From Paradevosia shaoguanensis (GTDB taxonomy: Bacteria > Pseudomonadota > Alphaproteobacteria > Rhizobiales > Devosiaceae): 64,000 nucleotides of DNA. The notes under the pieces were generated by a model. It was given only the letters and a program-made list of their open reading frames with translations, did not search any database and was not told where the DNA came from. Below, piece after piece: positions 18,442-26,150 of the stretch. The translations under genes were made by a program, and so were the position numbers. Position 1 is the first letter of the stretch. The number at the start of each line of letters is the position of its first letter. Location of the stretch: assembly GCF_016801025.1 (NCBI RefSeq), contig NZ_CP068983.1, positions 3,774,501-3,838,500 of the forward strand. Direction: 5' to 3'.

Positions 18442-18879
18442 TCAGTCCCTCCGCAGATTATCGTTGGCCGGGTCAACCAGCACGGAAGAAGAAAGCAGAC
18501 TTGCGGTGAATTCCAGCCGGCAGTCAGTATCGACGGCGCAGGAGGCCGGCCACGGACTGCTGCAATTGGCCCGCGGTGCGTCGCAGTCGGCCGGGAGGGC
18601 CAAGTCGATGATGTGGGCCCGCACCATGGAGACGAAGGCGGCCGACGAGGGGCGCTTGGCGCCAAGACGGCCCGCGAAGGTCACCTCGTCGAGATAGGTT
18701 TCCGCCATGGGTTTCGTTAGAGAGCGGCGACCGGCCACCACATCAAGGGCGTAGGCGGATACATGCCAAGCGAGGGTCAACGGCAAGGGTTCGGCCGCAG
18801 GAAGACCTCCCGCGGCGTGGATAACAGGAAAGAGGAGGCCGTTGATTGACGGCGAACGGGAAGGGGGTACGCTAAACAT
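18442..18879 (-). CDS. Unknown protein, first gene of the tns operon
   Basis: 145 aa from ATG 18879, chosen because GGAGA lies 5 bp upstream; a longer frame to 18990 lacks such a site. I do not recognise a family. The first half is hydrophobic and proline-rich; the second holds four cysteines (ADCDAPRANCSSP and a following SCAVDTDCRLEF) and it ends in a PANDN motif like those in tnsB and tniQ. Its stop is 3 bp before the tnsA start, so the two are cotranscribed and it may serve transposition or its control. Confidence 0.6.
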   Translation of the reverse strand: MFSVPPSRSPSINGLLFPVIHAAGGLPAAEPLPLTLAWHVSAYALDVVAGRRSLTKPMAETYLDEVTFAGRLGAKRPSSAAFVSMVRAHIIDLALPADCDAPRANCSSPWPASCAVDTDCRLEFTASLLSSSVLVDPANDNLRRD

Positions 18880-19013
18880 GGATTCTCCGATGCCATGTAC
18901 CGAGCAGTTTCTTGACAGCTGAAGAGCCGTTGAGGACACTGCGGGCACGCGACCTGATGGGTTGTGTTGAAGCGATCGTGCGAGAGGCAATTCACATCGA
19001 TCGAGGGGAAGCG

Positions 19014-19042
19014 AAGCCAGGGTCCTGCAAGATCCTGGCTTT
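19014..19042. terminator. Hairpin between the tns operon and the mini-integrase gene
   Basis: An AAGCCAGG / CCTGGCTT stem with a 12-nt loop lies 31 bp past the stop of the leftward gene at 19073. The T-run is weak, so its role as a terminator is only probable. Confidence 0.35.
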
Positions 19043-19072
19043 GCGCGTTATTGGGCCAAACTTGCCGGGACG

Positions 19073-19684
19073 TCAGCGCGCGGCTGGTTTCGGCGGAAAG
19101 TCTGTTCCACCTGCCGGCGGGTTGGCGAGACAGAGGTGATACGTGCGGATCGCGGTTCGGACTATCCTGTCGAGTTCGAGACTGCTTTCTACGTGAAGGC
19201 CCGCACCACGGTGGTTCGCCGTGAGCCCTGCCAAGATCGATTCAAGGCGACGCGACACGCGTTCCGACGGTGACCGATAACGAACGGAAGCGAAGCGCAT
19301 GATGGGGTACACCTTTGCTGCCTCCCAAAACGCGCGACCGCGGTCGACCGACAAGGCAAGCACCGCATTCGGCTCGGAGCGGCGAACTTTCCTTGCAGCC
19401 TTGGCAATCAGGTCCGCCATGTGATGTCCGTCCGGCTGCCCGTTGGCCAGTACGAAGGCTATCACGGCCTGGCTGGCCTCATTCACCGCGAGTTGTACGG
19501 TCATGCGAAACCGCGAACCTGGTACCGGAACACGGAATTCGTCGAGGGCGATCACAATGGGGCCGACCTCCACCGCAGAGCCGGGCTCGGGTGATTGGGA
19601 GAGCCGGGCACCGAGGGTCGAGCCCAGCAGTTTGTCGTCGCGCGGAATAGGCGACGAAATGGCGTTGACAGGCAGGCTGGTCAT
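19073..19684 (-). CDS. Stand-alone integrase-core (DDE/rve-like) protein, 203 aa
   Basis: The start ATG 19684 has AAGGAG 6 bp upstream. The protein aligns by eye with the catalytic core of the TnsB in the same locus: D48 in VIALDEF, a strand pair QLAVNEASQAVIAFVLANG matching CIDVATRCVLGISFGLAES, D114 in LSVDRGRAFW (as RTDSGAAFRS), and E148 in SRRLESILAGL (as TVERFFRT). The spacing is D-65-D-33-E. It lacks the N-terminal helix-turn-helix parts and the C-terminal tail of TnsB. It may be a regulator, a decoy subunit or a second strand-transfer subunit. The fold call is my inference from pattern; no family name is known to me. Confidence 0.6.
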   Translation of the reverse strand: MTSLPVNAISSPIPRDDKLLGSTLGARLSQSPEPGSAVEVGPIVIALDEFRVPVPGSRFRMTVQLAVNEASQAVIAFVLANGQPDGHHMADLIAKAARKVRRSEPNAVLALSVDRGRAFWEAAKVYPIMRFASVRYRSPSERVSRRLESILAGLTANHRGAGLHVESSLELDRIVRTAIRTYHLCLANPPAGGTDFPPKPAAR

Positions 19685-20023
19685 GCGATGCTCCTTCGCA
19701 GTTCGGGGCAAACGCGGCCCCAGCGCGGCGCGGCCGTCGTTGCCGCACGCGCACCAAACCTCCGCTGCCGTCATAAAGTCCACCACCGCACTCAAGCGCC
19801 TATGCGCCACCTGGCGGGGTCGGAATCCGAACGTGTCCTTTGGGCCCGGCCTCGGAAGTAGCGCCGAATTTCAGGCCCTCCGCCGGGAAACAGCGTTCCT
19901 GCGACACGCGGCAGTGACGAGCTTTGCGGCACCAATTCGGCGTCCGGACAGACGCGCGGTTTGATCGGACACTTGTGACTTTCCAAGGTTCACGCGACCG
20001 TTGCGTCAGGAAAGGAACTACTG
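19685..20023. other. Intergenic region between divergent genes
   Basis: 339 bp between the leftward mini-integrase gene and the rightward gene at 20024. I see no gene. It should hold both promoters. Confidence 0.4.
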
Positions 20024-20371
20024 ATGAAATCAAACTATGAAGCCGTATGCGGCCAGTCGCTCAAGCACGGAAAGACCTGGTTGCAGTCGCTGCAGTCCCA
20101 TCTTTCCCTGGCGGAGGCGCAGGACCGGTCCCTTCAATTCATGAATCGTGAGATCGATGCCCGCATCGCCGAACGCGACTGGACTCCGGAGGAAATGGGG
20201 GAATTCGTTTCAACACTTCCTCCAGCGCTATCCGGGAAACTCCGTGATGCTCTGACCGGCTGGATGACGAGGCACCTCCCGATCGACCTGTCGGACGAGC
20301 TCGACGTGGTGGCGGCAACCATGGAATGGCAACCCGAGGTCGGAGAGGATTGTTCGGCGCCAAGGATTTAA
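20024..20371 (+). CDS. Unknown acidic, helical protein
   Basis: 115 aa, ATG 20024 with GGAAAGGA 7 bp upstream. The protein is predicted to be mostly helical from its composition, with segments such as LAEAQDRSLQFMNREIDARI and WTPEEMGEFVSTLPPALSGKL. No known motif is visible. It lies 55 bp before the next gene in the same direction and belongs to the accessory region around the tns operon. Confidence 0.6.
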   Translation: MKSNYEAVCGQSLKHGKTWLQSLQSHLSLAEAQDRSLQFMNREIDARIAERDWTPEEMGEFVSTLPPALSGKLRDALTGWMTRHLPIDLSDELDVVAATMEWQPEVGEDCSAPRI

Positions 20372-20425
20372 ATACCTGCGCAAGGATTGGCGGCTAGTTT
20401 CTCGCCCACAGCGGGGGAGAGTGCC

Positions 20426-21133
20426 ATGACTGACGATACAGGGATTGCCCAAGATGCCGAGGACGGGTTCTACGAAGAGCCCAGGCCTCCCCTTCCGCCG
20501 GAAGTTGACGTCAACACGTATCTGGACGAAATCCTTGCAACCAAACGGGATCCCTTGTCGCTAGCCGACTTTCTGTTGCTGGGCACTTTCTACCGTTGGG
20601 CAATCGGCCGAACCGAAAACGAAGCGCCGGCCGGTGCCGCCCACTACGCCAACTTCTACGATCTCGAGGCAATCCACGATCTGTTGCCGCCGACGGCGAC
20701 CAAAAAGCAGGTTGAAAACACTATCGGCAGGTTCGAGTATGCGACCCAGACCTTGATGGTCAGCCGTTCCACCCAGCCTTACGACCCCAAGCGGAAACAC
20801 GTGGTGGAGTTGAGGCGGGGCGAGGTCATTCCCGCCGAGCAGCTGTACACTCAATATGGCGACTTCACCGACCATGGTCATGTCATCGGCCGAATTGCGC
20901 TGATCTGCGTGGAACTGCTCGAGATGAGGCAGCCAGGGCAGGAAGGCGACCTCTCCAGGCTCATGGAACTGATCCAGATCCAGAACCGGAGCGCTTTCGA
21001 CTACTACGAGATGCGGATGGAAGCTGCACAAGGGGTGCGCGACCGCGAAAAATCCATCGAGGAAAAGCATCAGCGCAGGGTTCGTCGTTCCCGTTTGGCT
21101 CGGCTCGCCAGGCGCTCCCGAAATTTCGAGTGA
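20426..21133 (+). CDS. Unknown protein with an acidic N-terminus and basic C-terminus
   Basis: 235 aa from ATG 20426, with GGGGAGA 7 bp upstream; the longer frame from 20387 starts with TTG and has no such site. The first 30 residues are acidic and proline-rich. The middle (FLLLGTFYRWAIGRTE, YDLEAIHDLLPPTATKKQ) looks globular. The last 45 residues are a charged helix, EKSIEEKHQRRVRRSRLARL, that could bind nucleic acid or form a coiled coil. I know no family for it. Probably cotranscribed with the 115-aa gene before it. Confidence 0.65.
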   Translation: MTDDTGIAQDAEDGFYEEPRPPLPPEVDVNTYLDEILATKRDPLSLADFLLLGTFYRWAIGRTENEAPAGAAHYANFYDLEAIHDLLPPTATKKQVENTIGRFEYATQTLMVSRSTQPYDPKRKHVVELRRGEVIPAEQLYTQYGDFTDHGHVIGRIALICVELLEMRQPGQEGDLSRLMELIQIQNRSAFDYYEMRMEAAQGVRDREKSIEEKHQRRVRRSRLARLARRSRNFE

Positions 21134-21527
21134 GACTGTCGTCGGGACTACCCCTCTGGTGAAGCTTTCGCGGGCCCTCGGATCCAAGCTCAGATGCCGG
21201 GCAATCGATCCGAGCCCTGCTTCATGAATGGCAATCCGCCAACGCACCGTCGCGGCGAAGTCGGGTTGTCACCGCGGATTCCGTACAGCGTATGCTCCGC
21301 GGAAGGGTCGACACCTTAGGGACTGGCAACCGATCCCGCGTGCCTCACCCACCTCTCGACAATCAGCACCGGTCGAGCCGACCCACCGCAAGGCAAGAGG
21401 CGTAAGGTGGCACTCCGGAGATTGTGCGTAGCGGGTTCGGCAAGCTCGCCCGCAGCCGGCTCGCCGAACGTGAAGGTTAGCCGGCGTGGGTCTCAACTGA
21501 ACAACTACGCGCGCACTCGAAAGCCGA
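21134..21527. other. Gap between convergent genes with an 8-bp inverted repeat
   Basis: 394 bp without a credible gene. An inverted repeat CTCGGATC / GATCCGAG at 21177-21214 (22-nt loop) may be a weak terminator. Nothing else stands out. Confidence 0.35.
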
Positions 21528-23429
21528 CTATTGTCCGGCGGCCCGTTGAGCGACCATTACGGCCACCTGAGTTCCCGAAACCTGACCCTCCCTAGTAAGC
21601 AGATCGGCAACCGCGAGAATTTGCTTCCTGTACTGGCTCGCCAGGCGCTGCGCATCGGCAAAGAGGCGCTGGAGGTCTCCCTCCACGGCATGTCGAAACG
21701 CTGGGTCAAACTTCAGCAATGCGGTCATCTCGCCGGGCGCCACCCATAGCAGGGAGCCGGCCATACCGTAGCTGCACCGGAGCGTCGCCATCAGTTCGGT
21801 CGCCCTGGCAAGGTCGGAGTCGGGGCGTCCTCCCGCACCACTGGAAGGCGAACCGAATATCTCGGCTTCGGCCGCCGACGCGCCGAGGACCATGGTAACG
21901 TGACGCTCCATGCGCTCGCGGTCGAACAGTGTTTCGGTCACCTTCTCGAAGGTGGCACGGCCGCCGGAGGCGCCCCGGCGGACGATCGATATTTCCTTGA
22001 GGGGTTCGCCCAACGCCAAACCGATCACACCGTGGCCGGCTTCGTGGACCGCGGCCCGATAGCGATCGGTCTCCGACCGAGTGTCGAGCGGTGTGATCTG
22101 CGCCATGAGATCCTCCCAAACCAGGGGGCGGCCCGCACGGCGGCTGGTCCGCCGCGCCGCGCGCACCCACTCCATTGCCTCTGCGGCGGTGGCGCCAACT
22201 CCTGCTTTCGCCAACGGGAGGAGATCCTGTCCCTTCAGGTCCTCGCGCAAGTGCGTCCGTAGGATGTTGGCTAGCCCATCCGAGTCGGGAATCCCGATAT
22301 GGATCGCGCGCTCCAGTCGCCCCGGACGCAGAAGGGCTGGGGAAATTTCCTCGATGAGATTGGTGGCGCCGACGACAATAATGCCCTCTCGCGAGGACAT
22401 CGCCGAATCCAGGAGAAGGTAGAAGTCGTAGATCAGGGGTAGCCACCAATCCTTGCCGCGTGGCGAGATCGTGGAGGGGTCGGGCAGGGCGTTCAGTTCG
22501 TCGATGAACAAGATGCAGGGCGCCGCCGCGGCAGCTTGGGCGAAGAGCTTGCGTTGTGCCTTGATGACGTCGTCAAGGTGGCCTCCGGAACTAGCGAAGA
22601 GTTCCGAGATCGAGCCCATAATGACCGGCAGGCGGCAGGCGTCTCCCAGAATTCGGGCGAAAGTCGTTTTGCCCGAGCCTGGTGGGCCCTCGAGGACGGC
22701 GCCGCGGTCGATGTCCGACCACGAGACCTTTTTTTCGCGTAGGTCGGCGATATCGGTCTTGAGGGCCAGTCCCCACACCCGGGCCTCGCCATATTCCACG
22801 GCATCTTCGAGGCTTGGGTAGGCGGGGTCGGTCGATGCCATGGGCTGAACAGGTCGAACCAGAGCGCAGGAAAGCCGCTCGACGGCCGCAGCTTTTCTGA
22901 TGCCCATCGGCATGCACGCGCACAGCAGATCAAAATCGAGCTCGGAGACATCCAAGCCATTGAGCGATGCCGGTGTTTTGCCCGTGAGGCAGCGCTTCAT
23001 GGCCGAAGCGACGTCTCGTGGCGTCAGAGGCGCTACTTTGTACCGGTGGGTAGCTGCCGTCAGGAAGACTGCCGGCAGACGGCGATCGGGCGCCGCGGAA
23101 ACGCCGACAACCGATTGTCCTCTAGCGATCGTCGCTGCGACTGTGCTTCCCTCTGCCGTCCTGCTCGCCGGCTTCTCGTATTCGGTGGCGAATTTGATGG
23201 TTGGGTTGATCGCATGCAGGGCCTCCTTGATGGGTTCGACCCACTGATCGGTCGGAACCTGGATGACCGCGGCTATCCAATTTTTGTCTTTGAACAAGCG
23301 GCGTCCCGGAGCGCCCAGCGCGAGATCCAAGGCGACCGAGGCAACGGCGAGGCGGGAGCTGATCGGTTTTGCGCTGGATGAGGCTGCGGCCTTTTCCGGC
23401 TCTTCGTCGTCGTTGATTTCAACGTCCAT
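21528..23429 (-). CDS. Soluble FtsH-like AAA+ ATPase with M41-type zinc protease domain
   Basis: 633 aa from ATG 23429, where GGAGA lies 7 bp upstream; a GTG at 23459 is an alternative start. The first 235 residues form an unknown domain with no membrane segment. The AAA+ module follows: Walker A GPPGSGKT at 248-255, Walker B ILFIDE at 306-311, and the arginine region LLRPGRLERA near 366-375. The protease part carries HEAGH at 462-466 (zinc site and catalytic glutamate) and a candidate third ligand D539 in PDSDLARATEL. Normal FtsH is membrane-anchored; this one appears cytosolic. It may degrade a specific protein, perhaps a regulator or transposition protein of this island, but that is inference. 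Confidence 0.88.
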   Translation of the reverse strand: MDVEINDDEEPEKAAASSSAKPISSRLAVASVALDLALGAPGRRLFKDKNWIAAVIQVPTDQWVEPIKEALHAINPTIKFATEYEKPASRTAEGSTVAATIARGQSVVGVSAAPDRRLPAVFLTAATHRYKVAPLTPRDVASAMKRCLTGKTPASLNGLDVSELDFDLLCACMPMGIRKAAAVERLSCALVRPVQPMASTDPAYPSLEDAVEYGEARVWGLALKTDIADLREKKVSWSDIDRGAVLEGPPGSGKTTFARILGDACRLPVIMGSISELFASSGGHLDDVIKAQRKLFAQAAAAAPCILFIDELNALPDPSTISPRGKDWWLPLIYDFYLLLDSAMSSREGIIVVGATNLIEEISPALLRPGRLERAIHIGIPDSDGLANILRTHLREDLKGQDLLPLAKAGVGATAAEAMEWVRAARRTSRRAGRPLVWEDLMAQITPLDTRSETDRYRAAVHEAGHGVIGLALGEPLKEISIVRRGASGGRATFEKVTETLFDRERMERHVTMVLGASAAEAEIFGSPSSGAGGRPDSDLARATELMATLRCSYGMAGSLLWVAPGEMTALLKFDPAFRHAVEGDLQRLFADAQRLASQYRKQILAVADLLTREGQVSGTQVAVMVAQRAAGQ

Positions 23430-23455
23430 TAGCATTCTCCGATGGGGCGTGCACT

Positions 23456-23755
23456 TCACCCGTGAGGCCAGGCCAATTCGTCCGGGCGGTGGCCAATCGA
23501 TGCCGGGGCGGGTACTTTCTTGAGGGGGGCGGCAGAGTGGACGGCCGGATCTCCAGGCACGAGCAAGTGTCGGCGAACTTCCGCCTCACCCGCCTGCTTC
23601 AGTTCGAATAGTGCGAACTTGCTCTTGCAACCGCCCGTCTCGGGCGCGCAGATCAGAGCAGGATGGCCCATCGGCCGCCCGCAGTGGCGCCCGTAGAAGG
23701 GCGATCTTGTGCCCTCTTCTCGACGGGAAGTTTGTCGGGTGCGAGCGGCTAACAA
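23456..23755 (-). CDS. Possible small protein upstream of the FtsH-like gene
   Basis: About 99 aa. The middle (FYGRHCGRPMGHPALICAPETG, KSKFALFELKQAGEAEV) looks protein-like and holds three cysteines, and the stop lies 27 bp before the FtsH-like start. There is no clear ribosome site and a competing frame overlaps at 23586-23873, so this could be non-coding. The stretch 23430-24194 holds no other strong gene. Confidence 0.3.
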   Translation of the reverse strand: MLAARTRQTSRREEGTRSPFYGRHCGRPMGHPALICAPETGGCKSKFALFELKQAGEAEVRRHLLVPGDPAVHSAAPLKKVPAPASIGHRPDELAWPHG

Positions 23756-23876
23756 TAGTCAAACCGGACATCCGAAGAGCAGACGTGGGCGACGCGCTTT
23801 CGATACTCGCGATCTCGAGAAGACTCGGAGTTGTCGCAATCTTTTCGTCAGCCCGTCGATCCGCGCTCCCCATTGC

Positions 23877-24086
23877 CTACCTAGCAGATGCCATCTTGTG
23901 AGGAGCACGCGTCCAAGCGCGTGCAAATCGATGGCACGAAAGCCCGACGTTCGAAGCAAAGGTCCAGTTGTTGACGAGGAGGAGCGCCTTCCAGGGATCG
24001 GGAATATCCTCTACCTCCAGGCGGCTCAGGTCGACAGCGAGGCTATTTATCAGGTCGGGACGGACGGAGGTGACGGGGGACGTCAT
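23877..24086 (-). CDS. Possible short protein, weak call
   Basis: 69 aa from ATG 24086. The part INSLAVDLSRLEVEDIPDPW followed by ALLLVNNWTF reads like a real protein, but there is no ribosome site or known family. It lies in a row of leftward accessory genes. Confidence 0.25.
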   Translation of the reverse strand: MTSPVTSVRPDLINSLAVDLSRLEVEDIPDPWKALLLVNNWTFASNVGLSCHRFARAWTRAPHKMASAR

Positions 24087-24194
24087 GAACGCTACCAGTT
24101 GGTACTTGTGCACCGATGGTGACGGACCGCGCCGAAGCGCATCCTCGCGCATTCGCCTTGTTTGCTTGGGAGGGTAAAGAGGCGGCGGCGACCG

Positions 24195-24638
24195 TTAACT
24201 GGACGTCTCCGCATGAAGCGGGGAGAACCCCCTTAGTGCGCAGGCGTGGGCCAAATCCGTTTCGCTCCAGTCCGCTATGGAGCAGATTGTGAATGCATCG
24301 ATCTCGCCGCAGACGTAGCGCCAGACGAGTTCGTCGTCCGATGGTCGCTGAGGTCGCTGAAGTAGGCGCCGCCGTAGTCGACGAAAGCGAAGGAGCAACT
24401 TCCGCCCTCGTGCACGTTCCTTCGGGTCAGGAGCATTGTCACACGTCACGACCAAGCAACGAATTGCTCGCTTCAGTCCGGCGCCATCGTCAAAACGGAC
24501 GAAGGCAAGATCGGGTGCAAGCGGAGGATTTAAGGTGAATGCGGCCGCCGCCCCAAGGACCCGCAGTTTTTGCACCACTTCGGCGAGGTCATCCGGTTCG
24601 CCTGGCGCGGGAACCACGATCCGTGTCCATGCGGTCAT
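24195..24638 (-). CDS. Unknown 147-aa accessory protein
   Basis: 147 aa, ATG 24638 with a TAAGGA about 7 bp before. The first half reads as alternating strands and helices (WTRIVVPAPGEPDDLAEVV, DLAFVRFDDGAGLKRAIR); a basic stretch GRKLLLRFRRLRRRLLQRPQRP lies in the middle, followed by an acidic tail with IDAFTICSIADWSETDLAHAC. No family is recognised. It lies in the leftward gene row of the island, 82 bp after the gene at 24721. Confidence 0.55.
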   Translation of the reverse strand: MTAWTRIVVPAPGEPDDLAEVVQKLRVLGAAAAFTLNPPLAPDLAFVRFDDGAGLKRAIRCLVVTCDNAPDPKERARGRKLLLRFRRLRRRLLQRPQRPSDDELVWRYVCGEIDAFTICSIADWSETDLAHACALRGFSPLHAETSS

Positions 24639-24720
24639 TCTGAGTCCTTAGGGCTGCCGAAATTTACTCCATACAGCCACGCCAACGGATCGGGAGTTGT
24701 TCGTATGATGATGGTACGGC

Positions 24721-25338
24721 TTAGCCAGGGTCAGCCATTTCAACGGTCGATTCCGGGGTAAGCGGAGCTTCGATGTTCATCTTGAGCACTCCGGCAGCAA
24801 CAAGGTGAAGAACTGCGGTGAAGGGGGAGGGATGCGTGACGGCAGAGGCGCACTCGAGAAGGCTTGATTTTCCCCGTTCGACCAGGTGCATGACGAGCTC
24901 CATTCTCTGCTCCATAGTGACTTCGATGCCAGCAGCATCGTCGATGGCCCGGGCGCAGTTAAGTCGGGGCTGCTTCTGTATCGCGGCCTCAGGGACGAGA
25001 ACACAACTCCTGCCGGACCAGCCGGCGAGCCGCTTCAGTTCCAACAGGTCATTTTTGCGCCCACGCCATACGCGTTCGGGAATGCACAGAAGCGTATGAC
25101 GTTGGGCGCCGAGAGCGATACGGAGGATGACCAAGTCGGTAGCTTCAAAAGCTTGGCTACTGGCCAGGTTCTCGACCATTTCGTCAGACCCGAGCAGTTC
25201 TGCTTTAGGATGAGCGACTATGAGAGCGATGGCATTTCGCTGAAGCCTCCGACAGACGAAACTCCGGTCGATTATTCCCGGGGTGGGACGGGCAGGGGGA
25301 TGCGAACCCTGCACGCGGCTGACCGCAAGTAGAGACAT
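24721..25338 (-). CDS. Unknown 205-aa accessory protein with a C-terminal winged-helix look
   Basis: 205 aa from ATG 25338, which has AGGAG 7 bp upstream; a longer frame to 25503 crosses the putative operator-promoter zone. The middle has LGAQRHTLLCIPERVWRG and DLLELKRLAG, where an E-x-K occurs as in PD-(D/E)xK nucleases, though the rest of that fold is not evident. The last 70 residues (RMELVMHLVERGKSSLLECA, VLHLVAAGVLKMNI) resemble the winged-helix tail of TnsA-like or replication-associated proteins. This is only a resemblance. It is divergent from the XRE gene at 25645. Confidence 0.55.
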   Translation of the reverse strand: MSLLAVSRVQGSHPPARPTPGIIDRSFVCRRLQRNAIALIVAHPKAELLGSDEMVENLASSQAFEATDLVILRIALGAQRHTLLCIPERVWRGRKNDLLELKRLAGWSGRSCVLVPEAAIQKQPRLNCARAIDDAAGIEVTMEQRMELVMHLVERGKSSLLECASAVTHPSPFTAVLHLVAAGVLKMNIEAPLTPESTVEMADPG

Positions 25339-25521
25339 ATCCATACTCCTGGGCCTCAAGGCCACGAAAAAGGCGGCGTCCGCCGCCGGATTATTCGGAA
25401 GATTCATGTTCGCGGCGGGGTGCTCCATCCGCCGATTACGTGCGTTGTGCTCGACGGTCGGAAAGTTAACACGACCGGAGTTGGCGATGATCTTATGACG
25501 CAATTTGTTTAAAATTGCAAG

Positions 25522-25548
25522 AAAGTGTGGCTATTATCGATACACTTT
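25522..25548. promoter_or_regulatory. Inverted repeat A in the XRE promoter region
   Basis: AAAGTGT-N13-ACACTTT, perfect 7-bp arms, in the gap between the divergent 25338 gene and the XRE gene. A candidate operator for the XRE protein. Confidence 0.5.
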
Positions 25549-25549
25549 G

Positions 25550-25569
25550 CGTCGTTATGGTTAACGACG
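25550..25569. promoter_or_regulatory. Inverted repeat B in the XRE promoter region
   Basis: CGTCGTTA-TGGT-TAACGACG, perfect 8-bp arms, begins one base after repeat A. The two in tandem suggest a regulator-binding zone controlling the divergent genes. Confidence 0.55.
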
Positions 25570-25644
25570 GGGTGGGTGTTCGAGAATTCTTGACGTTTGC
25601 CGGGTCTCAACGGACAATCCTTGCACCGCAAAAGGATTCCCGAT

Positions 25645-25875
25645 GTGATCACAGGCAATCAGCTGCGGGCCGCTCGCGCGCTGGTGAATTGGACGCAGGA
25701 AGAGCTTGCTACCAATGCAGGTGTGGCCCCGCGCACGATAAGGCTGTTCGAGTCCGGAAGCCGGAGTCCATATGCACGAACGGTGGCGCAGCTTCAAAGT
25801 ACGCTAGAAGCCGTCGGGATCGAGTTCATAGTGACCCAACATGGCGTGGGGGTCATGCTTCTGCAGAAGGCGTGA
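25645..25875 (+). CDS. XRE/Cro-type helix-turn-helix regulator
   Basis: 76 aa from GTG 25645, chosen because AAAGGA lies 8 bp upstream; an ATG frame from 25597 has no site. The helix-turn-helix is typical: GNQLRAARALVNWTQEELAT, then AGVAPRTIRLFESGSRSPY. The remainder (LQSTLEAVGIEFI) is the usual short tail of phage-like and alphaproteobacterial XRE regulators. It is divergent from the leftward accessory genes, with two inverted repeats between, so it likely controls itself and that gene row. Confidence 0.85.
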   Translation: MITGNQLRAARALVNWTQEELATNAGVAPRTIRLFESGSRSPYARTVAQLQSTLEAVGIEFIVTQHGVGVMLLQKA

Positions 25876-26112
25876 TATCCGGGTCGCGATGGTCCAGGTA
25901 CACTCGAAGTGAGTTTGGCAGAGAAACGCCACCCTGGCGCTAGGCGGCCTGACACCGCGAAGGTGTGTATGCGTGGCTACCGGTTTGATCTGCGAATGCC
26001 CGTCTACAAAGCCGTCAAGGTTTAGGCTGAGCGGTTACGGAATAGGCGTCTATATCGACGACGGCAAACGTCTCGTCTCTTCCGTCTGGACTCATGGTCT
26101 CGTTCGTGATTA

Positions 26113-26127
26113 GAACGTAACGAGAAC
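26113..26127. promoter_or_regulatory. LexA (SOS) box upstream of dnaE2
   Basis: GAAC-GTAACGA-GAAC is an exact match to the alphaproteobacterial LexA direct-repeat site (GAAC-N7-GAAC). It ends 23 bp before the dnaE2 start, so dnaE2 should be induced by DNA damage. Confidence 0.85.
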
Positions 26128-26150
26128 AAGATGCCAATCCAAGCCCCGCC

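Noticed and set aside
10370-26112. CRISPR-guided (CAST-type) transposition
   Set aside because: No cas genes and no repeat-spacer array were seen in the window; the TniQ is a large TnsD-like form.
26015-26130. Possible gene fragment on the minus strand upstream of dnaE2
   Set aside because: The translated end looks protein-like but has no start site and overlaps the LexA box and promoter; not supported.
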